A stretch of DNA of 64,000 nucleotides from assembly GCA_028571685.1 (NCBI GenBank), contig CM053152.1:23816001-23880000 (forward strand). Reading direction: 5' to 3'. Position numbers and translations under genes: made by a program. The notes under the pieces were generated by a model, which was given only the letters and a program-made list of their open reading frames with translations, did no database searches and was not told where the DNA came from. Position 1 is the stretch's first letter, and each line of letters begins with the position of its first letter. Positions 12,416 to 24,088 of this stretch are shown piece after piece. Source of the DNA: Heterohyrax brucei. Taxonomy: Eukaryota; Chordata; Mammalia; Hyracoidea; Procaviidae.

Positions 12416-12900
12416 TTTTTAGTTTTGTATATGTCTAGCTGGACTGTCTCACAGAAGCTTAACGTCAAGCAGAATGACTGAACATCAAAGACTATCTAAA
12501 GAGTGTGCCAGATCATGGTTTTCCTTTTATACCCAGAATGGACATAATATCTGCTCTTATTCAACTATTGCTGTTTCCAACTGATTTGAAATTTTGTACC
12601 TTAGAGCAAATATATCCTTTAATTATAAGACCTCATTAGCTATTGCACTGTTTCAATAGCAGCTATTTTTTCTTTTGCTCCTCTATGTTTCCAGTGACAG
12701 TAACATAATATTATGTGTGTTGGTGGTGAGTGAGCTTGATTTCTAAATATATAGGGGTTCCTCCTGCACTTTATATCATGACGCGGACTCTCGAGGCATT
12801 CTTTTAAAAAAAACCTGGTCCCACCTACGTCATACATCTTCCTAGCCATTATTTCTGCTCTTGTTTAGAAGTATCACTTCCTTTGGAGGACAAAAAGACA

Positions 12901-13051
12901 AGGGCACTGCCATAGACTCAATTCAGACTCCTAGTGACCTATAGGTCAGAGTAGAACTGCCCCATATTTCCAAGGGAGCCCTGGAGGACTTGAACTGCCA
13001 ACCTTTTAGTTCTCAGACATAGCACTTGAGCACTATCCCATCAGGCTTTCC
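12901..13051 (-). mobile_element. AfroSINE
   Basis: Antisense: gccatagactcaattcagac, gtcagagtagaactgcccca and gcactatcccatcaggcttt landmarks. Confidence 0.87.
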
Positions 13052-13117
13052 TTTTGGAGGACAGATGGAGTTCAATAAAACAAATTTTATATTCAAAGTA
13101 ATACCCTTTAGCAGATG

Positions 13118-13427
13118 TTGTTAGCTTCTGTGGCAATGGCTTTGACTCATGGCCATCTTTCACTCTGTTCCATGCCTTATCTTCCATCTCACGCTCTAGC
13201 ACTGTGTATCAGATCCTATTTTGTTCTGATCTGTAGGACTTCCACTGGCTAATATTCAGAAGCATATCTTTAGGCTTTTTTCCCAGTCTGTCTTAGTCAG
13301 GAAGCTCTGCCGAATCCTGTCCTTCATGAGTGACTCTGCTTGTGTTTGAAGTACGGGTGGCACAGCTTCCAACACTGGAGCACCGTGTAAGTCATCACCG
13401 TGTGACAAATGGACAGATGGGTGGTAA
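13118..13427 (-). mobile_element. Internally deleted RTE LINE derivative
   Basis: On the minus strand it starts accacccatctgtccatttg, passes through tgctgtgatgctgg-type 5' RTE sequence (here cagtgttggaagctgtgcca) and the ggacaggat/cagactaagacag segment, then jumps to an RTE-like 3' end gccatgagtcaaagcc and ends gttaacaac-like. Only the two ends of an RTE LINE are kept (about 310 bp), so it must move, if at all, by RTE enzymes in trans. Confidence 0.65.
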
Positions 13428-13779
13428 TTGAGCAGAGACTTGCACAAATAGATTGTAACTTGGCAACCTGAGGATATTATTTTGTCCCCCAAACTGGTCT
13501 GTAGTCATTGCATGGAGAAGACACATATTCCATTGGCAGGAAAAACAGGGTCAGCTTTCTAGAAAGGGCTTGGCAATGGTTCTCATGGTTTAATTTCAGC
13601 ATGTAGATCAGGCTGCCTGCCAACCCCTGGGATTTCTTCAATTGGTGCCAAAAAAAGCTAATGTTTGGGGGAGTGGGGGCAAGTCACTGGCATAATGTTA
13701 CACTTAAAACTAGGCTTCCATAGGAGAAAGAATAGCACTAGCAGTGCACTTCTGATGAAAAGTATATATATCATGGGCT

Positions 13780-13905
13780 GGACCTGGGCTTCCCATATTT
13801 TAGTGTATCTGAATCATCTATGGAAATGACAATTTTGCCTCAAAAGGTCTACGGTGTGGCAGTAGATTTTGAATTTCTAAGAAGCCCCCTACTGGTGCAA
13901 GGCTA
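13780..13905 (+). mobile_element. Possible hAT MER5/MER20-like fragment
   Basis: tagtgtatctgaatcatcta followed by gaatttctaagaagccccct and ctggtg resembles the body of small Charlie elements. Termini not resolved; low confidence. Confidence 0.4.
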
Positions 13906-14344
13906 CGGGTCTGTGGGTGACGGTGAAGAGCAAGGGCTAGAGGAACTGTTACCGCTAATTTGGAGCTGACGAGTGAAGACAGAGGAGAAGCCAGCAGCAG
14001 GGCAGGCAGTGGAGAAGAAGCAAGAATCTTGGTACGAGAAGACGAGGCCAAGGAGGGGTCGGCAAAGTCTACCTTGAGACTGATAGTGGAGACAATACAC
14101 TAGGGACGCTGAGAATGGGGCAAAACTTCCCCTAACTAGGGAACTCTTTATTTTCTTTTTGTTTTACCCTTGAAGTTGGCTTTCTGGGCCATGGTGTGCA
14201 CAGGGCCTGGAAGACCAGGAAGCGCAGCAACTCTGAGTGCTGCAGAACTGCATGGGGAGGAGAGGCTTCTCGGCCAAAGGCCCCGCAGGCTGAGCCAGTT
14301 TCCCATCCGACTTCCCTACATTGTCCCTGTCTGACCCTGTCTGA

Positions 14345-14500
14345 GACAGCAGAATCACTAATTGCTGAAGAGCACAGGCTTTGGAATCAGACAGAGGTCT
14401 TGCTTTGTTACCTGCTGGTTGTGTGACTACAGACGAGTTTCTCGTCTCTAAAATAAATAACAGTACCAACGTCCTAGGCTAAAAACTGTGTAAGCATTAG
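14345..14500 (+). mobile_element. MIR SINE
   Basis: Core features: gagcacaggctttggaatca, gacagaggtcttg, ggttgtgtgactac, and tctcgtctctaaaataaata, the characteristic MIR central domain and its 3' continuation. Confidence 0.75.
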
Positions 14501-14622
14501 TAGCGGACATGTACTAAATCCTCACCTGATATTGTTTCTCTTCCTTCTCACATTCTTCCTCTTCTTTCTCCTCCTTACTATTTTAATAATTTTGCTTGAC
14601 TAACCCTTCTTGCCCACAGCCT

Positions 14623-15216
14623 GTGTGTCAATTTGTTGTACTGTTGTGGCTTGTGTGCTGCTGTGATCTGGAAGCTTCTGCCACCAATACTTCAAACACC
14701 AGCTGGTTCATCTGTAATGGACAGGTTTCAGTGGAGCTTTGAGACTGAAAGAAACAAGGAAGAAAAGGCCTGGCAATATACTTACAAAAATTGTTGTTAG
14801 CTGCTGCCTAGCCGATTCTGACTCACGGTGACCCCACATAGGTAGAGTAGAACCATGCTCTTTTGGGTTTTCAAGGCTGTGAACTTTCAGAAGCAGATTC
14901 CTAGGCTTGTCTTTGAGGCACTTCTGGGCAAGTCTGAACTGTTAACTTTTCGGCTAGTAGTTAACTGTTTGTACCACCCAGGGACTGAAAATTAGCAAAT
15001 GAAAATCCTGTGGATGACAGCAGGATATTGTCTGATACAGTGTGAGACAACGAACCCACTAGGTTGGAAGACACTGAGAATGCACAGTGGCTGCAGCTGT
15101 GGAGTTGAGCATCTGGTGCTTATAAAGGTGGCGCAGGATTGGGGGACACTCTGCTCTGTTGTAAATGGGGCTGCCATGAACTGGAGCTGATTCGATGGTA
15201 CCTAACAAGAACAACC
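14623..15216 (+). mobile_element. Internally deleted RTE LINE derivative, interrupted by a SINE
   Basis: Sense. 14623-14790 carries RTE 5'-end sequence (gtgtgctgctgtgatctgga, then aatggacaggtttcagtgga, then gaaggcctggca-type). 15001-15100 continues (aaaatcctgtggatgacagc, attgtctgatacagtg, ccactaggttggaagac). From about 15126 it jumps to the RTE 3' end (ggtggcgcaggattggg, gccatgaactggagctgatt, ending ggtacctaacaagaacaac). The EN and RT coding parts are absent. An AfroSINE at 14791-14987 sits in the 5' part, flanked by aaaatt on both sides. Confidence 0.75.
14791..14987 (-). mobile_element. AfroSINE inserted in RTE derivative
   Basis: Antisense long-body subtype: ttgttgttagctgctgccta tail, gattcctaggcttgtctttg body, gtaccacccagggactg head. 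The host RTE sequence resumes after a short duplication (aaaatt), so this SINE is younger than its host element. Confidence 0.85.
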
Positions 15217-15290
15217 ACCTTTCTTTGCAGGTGTTGTCTTTTTCTCCTCTTACCTGGTCACTGCAACCACCTGCCAATCCCCTCCACCCC

Positions 15291-16090
15291 TTTTTTAAAC
15301 ATTGTGTTGGGCTTTAAGTGAAAGCTTACAATCCAAGTCAATTTGCCATGCAACAATGCATGCACACATTGCTATGTAACTCTAACTGTTCCTCCCACAC
15401 TGTGACAGCACACACTCCTTCTTTCTATCCTGTATTTCTGGTGTCCATTCAACCAGCTCCAGTCCCCCTCTGATCTTGCTCTGGACAGGAGCTGCCCGTT
15501 TGACCTGTATCTACTTAAGCCAAGAAGGAAACTCTTGGCCAGTATCATTTTATATCTTTCAGTCCAGTCCAGTCTTTGTCTCAAGAGTTGGCTTCGGGAA
15601 TGGTTTCAGTTCAGGGCCAACAGAGAGTCCAGGGGCCATGTCTTCCAGGGACTTCCAGTCTGTCACCCCAACAAGTGTGGTCTTTAAAATAGGATTTGAG
15701 TTCTGCACACCCATTTTTCTCCTGCTGTGTCAGAGACTATGTTGTATTTCCTGTCAGGGCAGTCATTGGTGGTGCCCGGGCACCATCTAGTTCTTCTGGC
15801 CTTTTGCTGATGCAGTCTCTGGATTATGTGGCTCTTTCTGTTTCTTGGGCTCACATGTTCCTTATATCTTTGATGTCTTTCATTCTTTTGTCTCCAGGTA
15901 GTCACTAGCTAGCCTTTAAGACCCCAGATGCTACTCCCCAGAGTAGGATACAGAACATTTTCTTTAAAAAGTTTGCTATACCAGTTGACCTGGATGTTCC
16001 CTGAAGCTGTGGTCCCCAGACTGCTACCCTAGCTAGTCTGTCCTTTGACATGTTGGGTTATATTTAGGCAATTTCCCTATCTCTTGGTCC
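15291..16090 (-). mobile_element. L1 LINE 3' UTR fragment
   Basis: Antisense: gctttaagtgaaagcttaca 3' terminus, then ctctggacaggagctgcccg, gtcagggcagtcattggtgg, cctttaagaccccagatgct and gtcctttgacatgttgggtt. About 800 bp of 3' UTR; no ORF2. Confidence 0.87.
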
Positions 16091-19065
16091 TACGTTTCCT
16101 TAAGCTCAGAGCACCACTCTCAGCAGCAAGGCTGTCAGGTTCTGGGACTGTCGTGATGCCACTGGAGCAAAGCAGAGGAGTCCTGATTCTGACTCAGAAG
16201 CAGCATGTGACTGGCCTTGAACTGACTGACGGCCTCATTGCATCAGGCTCCTGTGCCATACCTTAGTAACTGGGTCCTCTGCACTCTTCCTGTTGTTCAC
16301 TGTCTTTTGTGTCAGGGTCTCTGTCTTCTAGGATTTCGCCTTCTTGTTGTGGGGTCAGATGCATTCATAACGAACTAGACACAGCCTAATCCAGTGGAGG
16401 GAGGCATTACTTCTGCAAGGGGAACTTTCACAAATAAGCAACCATCCCACTATTTCTTCAAAGATAAATAAGAGTTTGTTGAGGTATTATTAACCCTAGT
16501 CATAGGGTGACAGTTACCTCAGTTTCCCAGGGACTCAGGGCTTTTGTGGAATACAGGATTTTCTGTGTTAAACCTAGGACAGTCCTAAGCAAACTGGGAT
16601 GTTTGCTTACCCCAGATGTCTTTGGATGATGTCTTATTTCTGTTTTACGAGTCATCCAAGAACCTATAATCTTGTGGCTAGGACCCTGATAGCTAATTCT
16701 AGAGCATGGGACAACTTCCCACCTGGAGAAGTGCTACCCGCCAGACTCTCCACCATCTCATCAGGGGTAGGGGCTTCTGTCTGCGTTTCTCATAGTTGGC
16801 CCTTGAATCACCTACTCAGAAGAGCACCCTGTGCTTGGAGTTTAAGGCCATTCCTGAAATTCTTAAGAATTTTATCTCGAATTTGTGTTTTGAAGTGCAA
16901 TCCAGTGGGGCAGCGGAGCATATTCTGAGGCCTTGGAGCCTGGCTTGTGTACCACCTCCCTCTTGCTGCATCGCTGGTACAGGTTCTCAGTTCTGCTGTC
17001 TGAAACCCTGGCCCACTTGGCCCCTCTCAGCCTCCTCTTCCCCACCCCAAAAACCAGTGACCAGTGCTGTCCTTTGCCATATTGGGGCCTGGGTGCAGGT
17101 GTGGAATGGGTCGGGGCTGGCTGCATACATGCCATGGCGTGTGAAGGTGTGTCCTGACAGTGGCTATCCTGTGCCCAGCTGGCAGCATCGTGGCATGGCT
17201 GATGGGTGACTTTGCAAGGATGAGCCCATTGCCAGACCAGGTACCGAATATGTCAAAGTGTGGAGGTTGCAGTCCTTTGGTGGTTGCACACCTGCATGGG
17301 TTGCGGTGGTGGGTGTGCTGTGTTGCTCAGCAGTGAGTGGGCGTGAGACCCTTCATGGACCTGCACAGCAAACAGCCCGCGGCCTCTGAGGCCCCACACA
17401 CCCAGTGAGGACTCCTTTGCCTGAGGGCACGCAACATTAAGTAGAAAATAAGAACAGTGTGACAAGTCAAGACAAAGTGGAAGAAGGGAAAAAGTGTACG
17501 CTAGTAGCTTTAATGGCATGTTTTTCCTGTTTAGAAGCAAGAGGCCTGCATTTTCATTTTGTCCTGGACTTAGCAAGTTATACAGCCAAGCTTGGTTCTA
17601 GGCCTTGTAGTGGACTGACTGAGACTTGTAGCCTAGAACTGTGCATTTTGACACACTCTCCAGGGAGTTCTTCTATGCTCTTAGATTTGAGAATGCTGTG
17701 GTGTCAGTCTTCCCCTCACTTGACTTGAATGACAGTCTGTCTTCTGTCAACCGCATTTGTGCTGTATGACCAGCTTGGGGAGAATGGGTGAAGAAGAAAC
17801 CCAATGTTCCTGAAGTCTTGACGTCTATCATTGTTGATTTTGAACTTACCAGGGAAAGTGAGCAAATTGGTAGGAAAGGGGTCCTCTGAGCATCAGTATC
17901 TGTGTTCCTAGTAAAAGACTCTCTTGCTCAGCTAGATTTCCAGTTCTACCTTCTGGGTAGTGTTGCCCTTTGTGTCTTTGAAACAAAGTAGGGGCAAGTG
18001 ACTTGTTTGGGTGCATGGGAAATCACACTCCTGTTCCCTCTGCTTTAGTGATATTCCTGACACCAGGGGCTCCACTGGCTTGTGTGCCTGGGTGAGGAAG
18101 ACAGGGCAGTGCCCATCCTCAGTAGATCGTAGCACAGATGAGAGGTACACTTTTGTTGTTTTAAGGCTGAGATGCTGGTGTTGCTTGTTATGGCAGCATA
18201 ACCAGCCTATCATGATTGACATAGGCTCTGTCTGAAGCTATGCAAATCTCTAGCCATCCTCAAGTCTTTGGATGTAGAGTGGAAGACAGACACACAAAAC
18301 TCCCAGAATGATATTCTGCAATGGAGTAGAAAATGACAGATTTCCTTTTGGGACTCCTGGGAGAGAAACTCAAATTCTGACCCAATTGTGGCGGCTATCC
18401 TCAGATGTTTCTGACCCAGCAGCACAAAAAGCTTTAAGAAATGAGCAGTCTTAGGCTTGGCTTGTAGAAAGATCTTGCTAGATTGAAGAAACAAAACAAA
18501 GAAAGAAAATGCCAAGGAAGGAAGCAGCCAGAAGACTGTAAGGTCATGGAGATTTAAGGCAGGAGTAGCAGGGGTGGAAATCAAGCCATCCAGATGAGTA
18601 TGTTAAAGCTCTGAAAATATTTCCAAATTAGGAATGGATGTATTCTCTGGGATACTGGCAGTTGGATTACAGTTCAAGTTGAAGTTGTCCTTTCTTTGCA
18701 AATCGGGTAATGCTAATGCACCCATTTCTCTTAGTTACTAGGAATGATTAAGGCCGAAACAAACAAACAAAAAACACCATTACAGGGTACCAGAACCGCA
18801 AGAAGAAAATGGTACTTGCTCAGGTGCGCGTGGTAGCTTGTATTTGCATTTATTTACAAGGCTTGCCACCATCAGGCCATCTTTCCTCCTCTCTGAACAC
18901 GAGGTGTCTCCTACTTCTGGCCTGGACCCAAGAGGAGCCCCTGATGGAGGTTTTCACTGGTTCCCCGGGATTTTTGTCAAGTCACTTGACCAGAACATGC
19001 AGCAGAGTATATTTTGTAATTATTCAAGATTCATGTTCCATTTAGAGTTGAATCTTTCTGTTTTC
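16091..19065. other. Long intronic stretch without recognised repeats
   Basis: Nearly 3 kb with no SINE or LINE recognised, moderately GC-rich. Several 80-140-aa frames on both strands (16599-17209 plus; 18210-18584 minus) overlap each other and show no domain, so I treat them as chance. Repeats too old for the eye may be present. Confidence 0.5.
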
Positions 19066-19249
19066 TTGTTGTTGTTAGTTGCCCTCAAGTTGACTCTGAC
19101 TGATGATGACACTGTGTGCAGAGTAGTGCCCCGTAGTGCCTTTTTTCGGAGGCAGATTTCTAAGCCCCTGGTACCCAGGCACCTCTGGGTGGATTTGGAC
19201 CATCAACTTTTTGGCTAGTAGTTGAGTGCTTAACCATTTGCATCACCTA
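19066..19249 (-). mobile_element. AfroSINE, long-body subtype
   Basis: Antisense: gttgttgttagttgccctca tail, gaggcagatttctaagcccc and aggcacctctgggtggattt body, gcttaaccatttgcatcacc head. Confidence 0.85.
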
Positions 19250-19374
19250 TGTTGACCCTAAAGGACAGAGTAGAACTGTCCCATAGAGTTTCCAAGGAGC
19301 ACCTGGTGGATTCAAACTGCAGACTTTTTGGTTAGCAGCCGTAGCTCTTAACTACTATGTCACCAGTTGTTCCC
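19250..19374 (-). mobile_element. AfroSINE, short-body subtype, abutting the previous one
   Basis: Antisense, lacking part of its own tail: ttgaccctaaaggacagagt, tagagtttccaaggagcacc, ttaactactatgtcaccagt. The two copies share orientation and abut without a spacer. Confidence 0.85.
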
Positions 19375-20587
19375 ATATCTCCTTAAAAACCAAAAAATGA
19401 AACTCACTGCTGTTGAGTGGGAAGAAGTTATTAGAGAATTTTAGACACATGGTCTTTCTTTGCCCTTGATTCAAACAGATGAGCTAATTAAGTCATTTAA
19501 TTACCTTCCCATTTCATAGTCTGTTATCATCTAGTTCACACAGAGTATCCTCTTGCTTTAGCAGTATAGTTCTTGCTGTCTTGGAAAATATTTTCCATGC
19601 CAGTTCCCTTCTCTCCTATGTAGAGTGTGGAAGAACGCTCCCCCAGCACCTGCTGGGCCTGCCTGGGGTGGATTAACCCAAGTCTCCTGACTCCAGTTTG
19701 CCTGTTTAATCCACAGCCCTGTGGTGAATCTGTCTGACCACCCTGCCCACTTCTCTGCCCTCAGCTTCCGTTTCACTTCCCCTCTGCCACAGGCTTGAAT
19801 CCTGTGTGAATCTGAAACCGTGTCTTGTGCCTGAGCTGGATTTCAGGCCACTGATGCTTAGAGAAGTTCAACTCATTCACCCACAGTCACCTGGCCACAG
19901 AGCCCAGTCCTCCTTATATTCACCGGGCAAGGACCCTCCTGGACCTCATTCCACTGCCTGTCACTTTCCCCTACCCAACTCGAGCTGTGACCCTTCACCT
20001 TGCATGTATGTCCCCACACTATGCCCCCACCTGTATGCCCCCACACTATGCCGCATCACTCTCTTCCGTGTTTGTCTGTTGTGAAGGATGCCTACTGAGG
20101 TTCTTATGGAACCAGAGCATTCAAGTGGCAGGATTAGAAACAGCAAGGGAGTTCTGCTCTTCAGGTTTGATGATCAACTAATGATGCACCTTTTCATCAC
20201 AGTGAAAGTGACTTTGAGCTGTCTTATTTTATGCCAGTCAGTGCATTCCTTAGGGTTTTGGCCAGCTCGCAGTATCACCTTTACCCAGGCAAAATGAGAG
20301 GCCAAACCTGGCTCATGGCTACATATTGCCCAAGTGTGTCTCTTACAGTTCATGAGCAAGCAGAATAACAAAGCATACACTGAGTGCTCTCAAGGAGGTC
20401 ATAGGCACTCTAGATGAGAAGAGTTACTTAAATATCTTGGGATGAGCATTCTAAAGAAAAAGCATAGTGCTCCATGAAGTATAAGATACAGACAGATAAC
20501 CAGAGAGAGTGATGCTAAGTTGATACCTGAAGATTAAATAGGAGTTGGTAGACTCTGTGGAGGTGGTACACGGTAGCAATCTGCAGA
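19375..20587. other. Intronic sequence, nothing recognised
   Basis: No element named. A short direct repeat (ccccacactatgc with flanking acctgtatg/tgcatgtatg) is visible at 20005-20055. Confidence 0.5.
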
Positions 20588-20776
20588 CTCCCTGAGTAGT
20601 GCAAATGGTTTATGTATTCTGTTTCAGTCTGCCGAGAATTGCCTCAAAAGAAAGATGTGATGATCAATTTCTGAAAAAATCAGCTATTGAAAATCCTGTG
20701 GAGCACAGTTTTCTCTGATGCACCTGAGGTTACCATGAGTTGGAACTGACTTGAGGGGAACTGACTTTTGTTTTTT
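20588..20776 (+). mobile_element. AfroSINE, diverged
   Basis: Sense: ctccctgagtagtgcaaatg head, aatcagctattgaaaatcct and gtggagcacagttttctctg body, catgagttggaactgacttg 3' end. Confidence 0.75.
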
Positions 20777-21599
20777 ATAGGCTTTACAGAATTTTTGCAG
20801 TGGCATATAGGGACTTTCATAATCACGAGTGTGCTGGTAAAGCAACTCTTTGGGGAGAGGTAAAAAGCTTGGATATATACCATTTGCTGATTTCCCTGGT
20901 AAGAATATTTCAGAGTTTGGGTTATATTGTGTTAGGGTGGATGCAAGGTATCTCCAAGTGGACATATCAAGTAGGGACTTGGAAATATGGATCTGGAGCT
21001 TGTGTGAAAATTCTGGGTTTGAGATATAAATTGGAAGTCAGTGGTGTACGATGGAAATAGAGTGTGGAGTGAAGTGAGGGAAGGACTGAGTTCTGGCCTC
21101 TGGGTGAATTGGAGGAGAACTGAGAGTGAGGAGGAGGTGAAGAAGAGGAAGGGGCTAGCACCATGACCCTGGGAGAAGCGTGGCTATGATGGGAAGAAGA
21201 GAGGTGGTGTGTGGAATAGAGGTGGATTGTGATGGAAGGAGAAGCATTTTCTTTAGAGTAAGAAAAATACATTTACTTTGTTTATTTTATTGTGTTTTGT
21301 GACAGTCTACAGCTCAAGTTAGTGTCTTATTCCAAAATTTATACTCATAGGAGGTGGGGCCAAAGGTGGTGGACAAATAACATGTCTCCTCGTTTCCCTT
21401 GAGAACTAAGGCCTAGTAAAATAATTGAATAGAGCAGCATGGACATTCTGGGAGCCCCACGATCAGGTATAGGGTTGTGAGATCAGACTGGGTGACAGGA
21501 AGGGGAAACTACTGTTGCCAGAGGCAAGACAGCAGCACAGTGAATCCTGCTTACAGATACAGACACCATCATGTTAACTGGGAGGTTGGAACTAGGAAT

Positions 21600-22738
21600 G
21601 CTGAGCCTGAGTGCCTGGCAGGGGCCAGCTACTATGCAGTGCCAGTGTAAACAGGGTCTTCTGCAGCAGAGAGGCTATACTCAGGACAGTCACATCTAGA
21701 GAAACCAGCAGTGGCTGGCGACTGAGGGTACCAGTGCCCCCTCCTTCTCTGAGCTCCACCATAGATACTGCTGGCTCAGCACAGGAGAGGCAGCTCAGGT
21801 GGGATGCCATTTTGGTCTAATGAGTGGCAGAGTCAGCCATGCCTGCGGCCTTGGCTAGGGCTAGCTCACGTGCTGAGCCACAGTGCCTGTCTGGACAGTG
21901 TTTTTAAGACAGTAGTACCTAGAGAATGTAGTGGTGGCTGGCAGCCAAGTGTGGTTGTGCCCTACCCCCTGCCTTCTTTGAGCCACATCATAGCATCTGC
22001 TGACAGTCCCTGAGAGACTCCATAAGTAGGGACCCATCTTTATTAGCCAGGAGAGAGGGCCTGCTACCCATGAAGGCCTGGATACTGTTGGCTGCTGCTG
22101 GATAACACCTCTCTCAGCAGAAAAGCAATTTTTAAGATAAGTGCATCTAAAGAATGCAGCAGTGGCTGGCAGATGAGTGTGGTGGCCCCATTTCTACCTC
22201 CCTTCACTGAGCCACAATGTAGCATCTGCCGATGGACTCTCAAGAGACTCCATAAGTAAGGTGCCATCTTTGTCAGCCAGGAAGCAGGGCCTGCCACCTC
22301 TGAAAGCCTGACTGCTAGCAGCTGCCACTGGCTAGTGCCTCTCTCAGCAGAAAAGCAGTTTTTAAGATAAGTGCATCTAGAGAACTCAGTGATTCCTGGT
22401 GGCCAAGTGTAGTGACATTCGTCTCTCCCCCTTTCTCTGAGCTATGCCGTAGCGTCAACTGGCATGATACTGGGGAGTCAGCGTGAGTAGGTTGCCATCT
22501 TTATCAGCCAGGAAGTGGGGCCTACCACCCCTGAGGACCCAGTTGGGGCCAGCTGCCAAGCTGAGTAGCATCACAGGGCTTGACAGCATCTCTGTTACAA
22601 GAGGAGCTGTACAAAAGTCAGCTGCACCTAGAGAATGCAGCAGTTGCTGGTGGCCAAGTCTAGCAGTGCCCCTGCTCACTCCCTTCTTAGAGCTATGCCA
22701 CAGCTCCCACTGGAGTAACACCAGAGAAGCTGAACAGC
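21600..22738 (+). repeat. Five tandem ~230-bp monomers, L1-type 5' region
   Basis: Five successive units start near 21612, 21840, 22058, 22288 and 22518 (spacing 228, 218, 230, 230). Each unit repeats the same order: a (g)cctg(c)cacc-like opening, cagcaga-rich segment, gcatctagagaatgcagcag, tggctggcagccaagtgtgg, cctccttctctgagccac, and catctttatcagccaggaag. Copies are diverged but clearly colinear. They lie directly 5' of a sense ORF1-like coiled coil, the arrangement of monomeric L1 promoters known in rodents. Whether they ever drove transcription is inference. Confidence 0.8.
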
Positions 22739-22769
22739 TTTTTGATGGTGCAAAGATAACAATCAATAT

Positions 22770-23740
22770 CTAACTATTTAAAGAAGCAGACCACCAGGGC
22801 TCTGGAAAACTCCCAAATAATCAAAAAACTTGTCAGATGAAGAAGACTTCCTGAAATTATCAGAGGTAGAAAATATAAAAGAATTATGTATGAAGCCCTT
22901 CTGGAGATTAAACAAAGTACAGCAGAACAAAATGAAAAATTAAACAAGTTATGTGAACTGCTAAAACATCAATGATCTGAAATCCAGCAGATTGAAAGTA
23001 AAATTGCAGAGTTAGAAAATTCAATGCAAAGCCAGAAGAGCAGAATTGAGGAAATGGAATGCAGAATTAGCAAGATTGAAGATAAAGCAACTGACACCAG
23101 CATTTATGAGGAGAAATTGATAAAGGAGTCAAGAAAAATGAAGAAACATTAAGAAGCATGTGGGAATCTATCAAGAGGAATAGTCTATGAATAATTGGAA
23201 TTCTTGAACAGGGAGTGTTAGCAGAAAATAGAGAGTGAATTGTTGAAGAGTTGCTGACAGAAAACTTCCCTAACATTGTGACAGGAGAGAACATAGAAAT
23301 TCAAGATGCTTACCAAACTCCACAAAAGGTAAACCCCAAAAGGAAGACACCAAGACATAATCAAGCTTAATAAAATAAACCATAAAGAGAGACTCTTAAG
23401 CACAGGTAGGCTTAAATCAAAACTAACATACAACGGGAAAACCTGTAGGCTTTTGTCAGCCTTTTCAGCAGAAATGATGTTGGCAGGAAGGCAATGGAAT
23501 GATACATACAAAGCCTTGAAAGAGAAAAACATCCAACCAAGAATTGGTTGGTAAATTGCCTCTCAGGTATGACAGTGAAATTAATACATTCACAGATAAA
23601 CACAAACTTAGAGACTTTGCAAAAACCAAATTGAAATTATAAGAAATACTGAAAGAAACTCTTCAATTAGAAAATCAATAACATTAGATGTATACTCAAG
23701 AATGCAATGCAGGACACAGCGTCCAGAGTCCTACTCGGAG
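22770..23740 (+). pseudogene. L1 (or HAL1-like) ORF1 remnant
   Basis: Sense remnant of the L1 nucleic-acid-binding ORF1 protein. Around 22920-23090 it encodes a heptad-rich coiled coil (motifs EQNEKLNKLCELLK, KIAELENSMQSQKSRIEEME, RISKIEDKA). Distally it keeps AFSAEMMLAGRQWND, LKEKNIQPRI and FTDKHKLRDF-like blocks typical of the ORF1 C-terminal region. Many stops and shifts; non-functional. It probably belongs to the same insertion as the monomers before it and the ORF2 from 24592. Confidence 0.75.
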
Positions 23741-23785
23741 TAGTCACAAAGCCCAATTAAAGCTAAAATATTAAAATTAGGGAAG

Positions 23786-24075
23786 TTTTAGTTCTGCGTA
23801 CCCATTTTCCTCTTGCTACGTCAGAGACTCTGTTGCATTCCCTCTCAGGGCAGTCATCGGTGGCTGCCTGGTAGGACCTAGTTCTTCTGGTATGGTGCTG
23901 CAGTAGTCTCCAGATCACAGGGCCCCTTCTTTTTCTTGGGTTTATATTTTCCTCATGTCTTTGATGTCCTTCATTTTCCTCTGCTCCAGGTGGGTTGGAA
24001 CCAATTGACAGTCCTTAGATGGCTGCTTGCTAGCTTTTAAGACCCCAGACTCCGTTCACCAATGTGGGATGCAAA
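23786..24075 (-). mobile_element. L1 LINE, internal 3' UTR piece
   Basis: Antisense middle part of the L1 3' UTR (cagagactctgttgcattcc, agggcagtcatcggtggc, tcttgggtttatattttcct, cttttaagaccccagactcc) lacking its own 3' terminus. Interrupts the sense L1 series. Confidence 0.8.
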
Positions 24076-24088
24076 AAATTTTCTTTCT

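Noticed and set aside
16599..17209. Overlapping 109-aa and 137-aa frames in a GC-richer region
   Set aside because: Cys/Trp/Pro-rich chance translations; no splice sites or homology seen.
18210..18584. 124-aa minus-strand frame with hydrophobic stretches
   Set aside because: No recognisable family, overlaps frames on the other strand, no exon-like borders.
21612..22738. Tandem array as a satellite or CRISPR-like array
   Set aside because: Units are 230 bp, diverged and directly joined to L1 ORF1; eukaryotic context excludes CRISPR.
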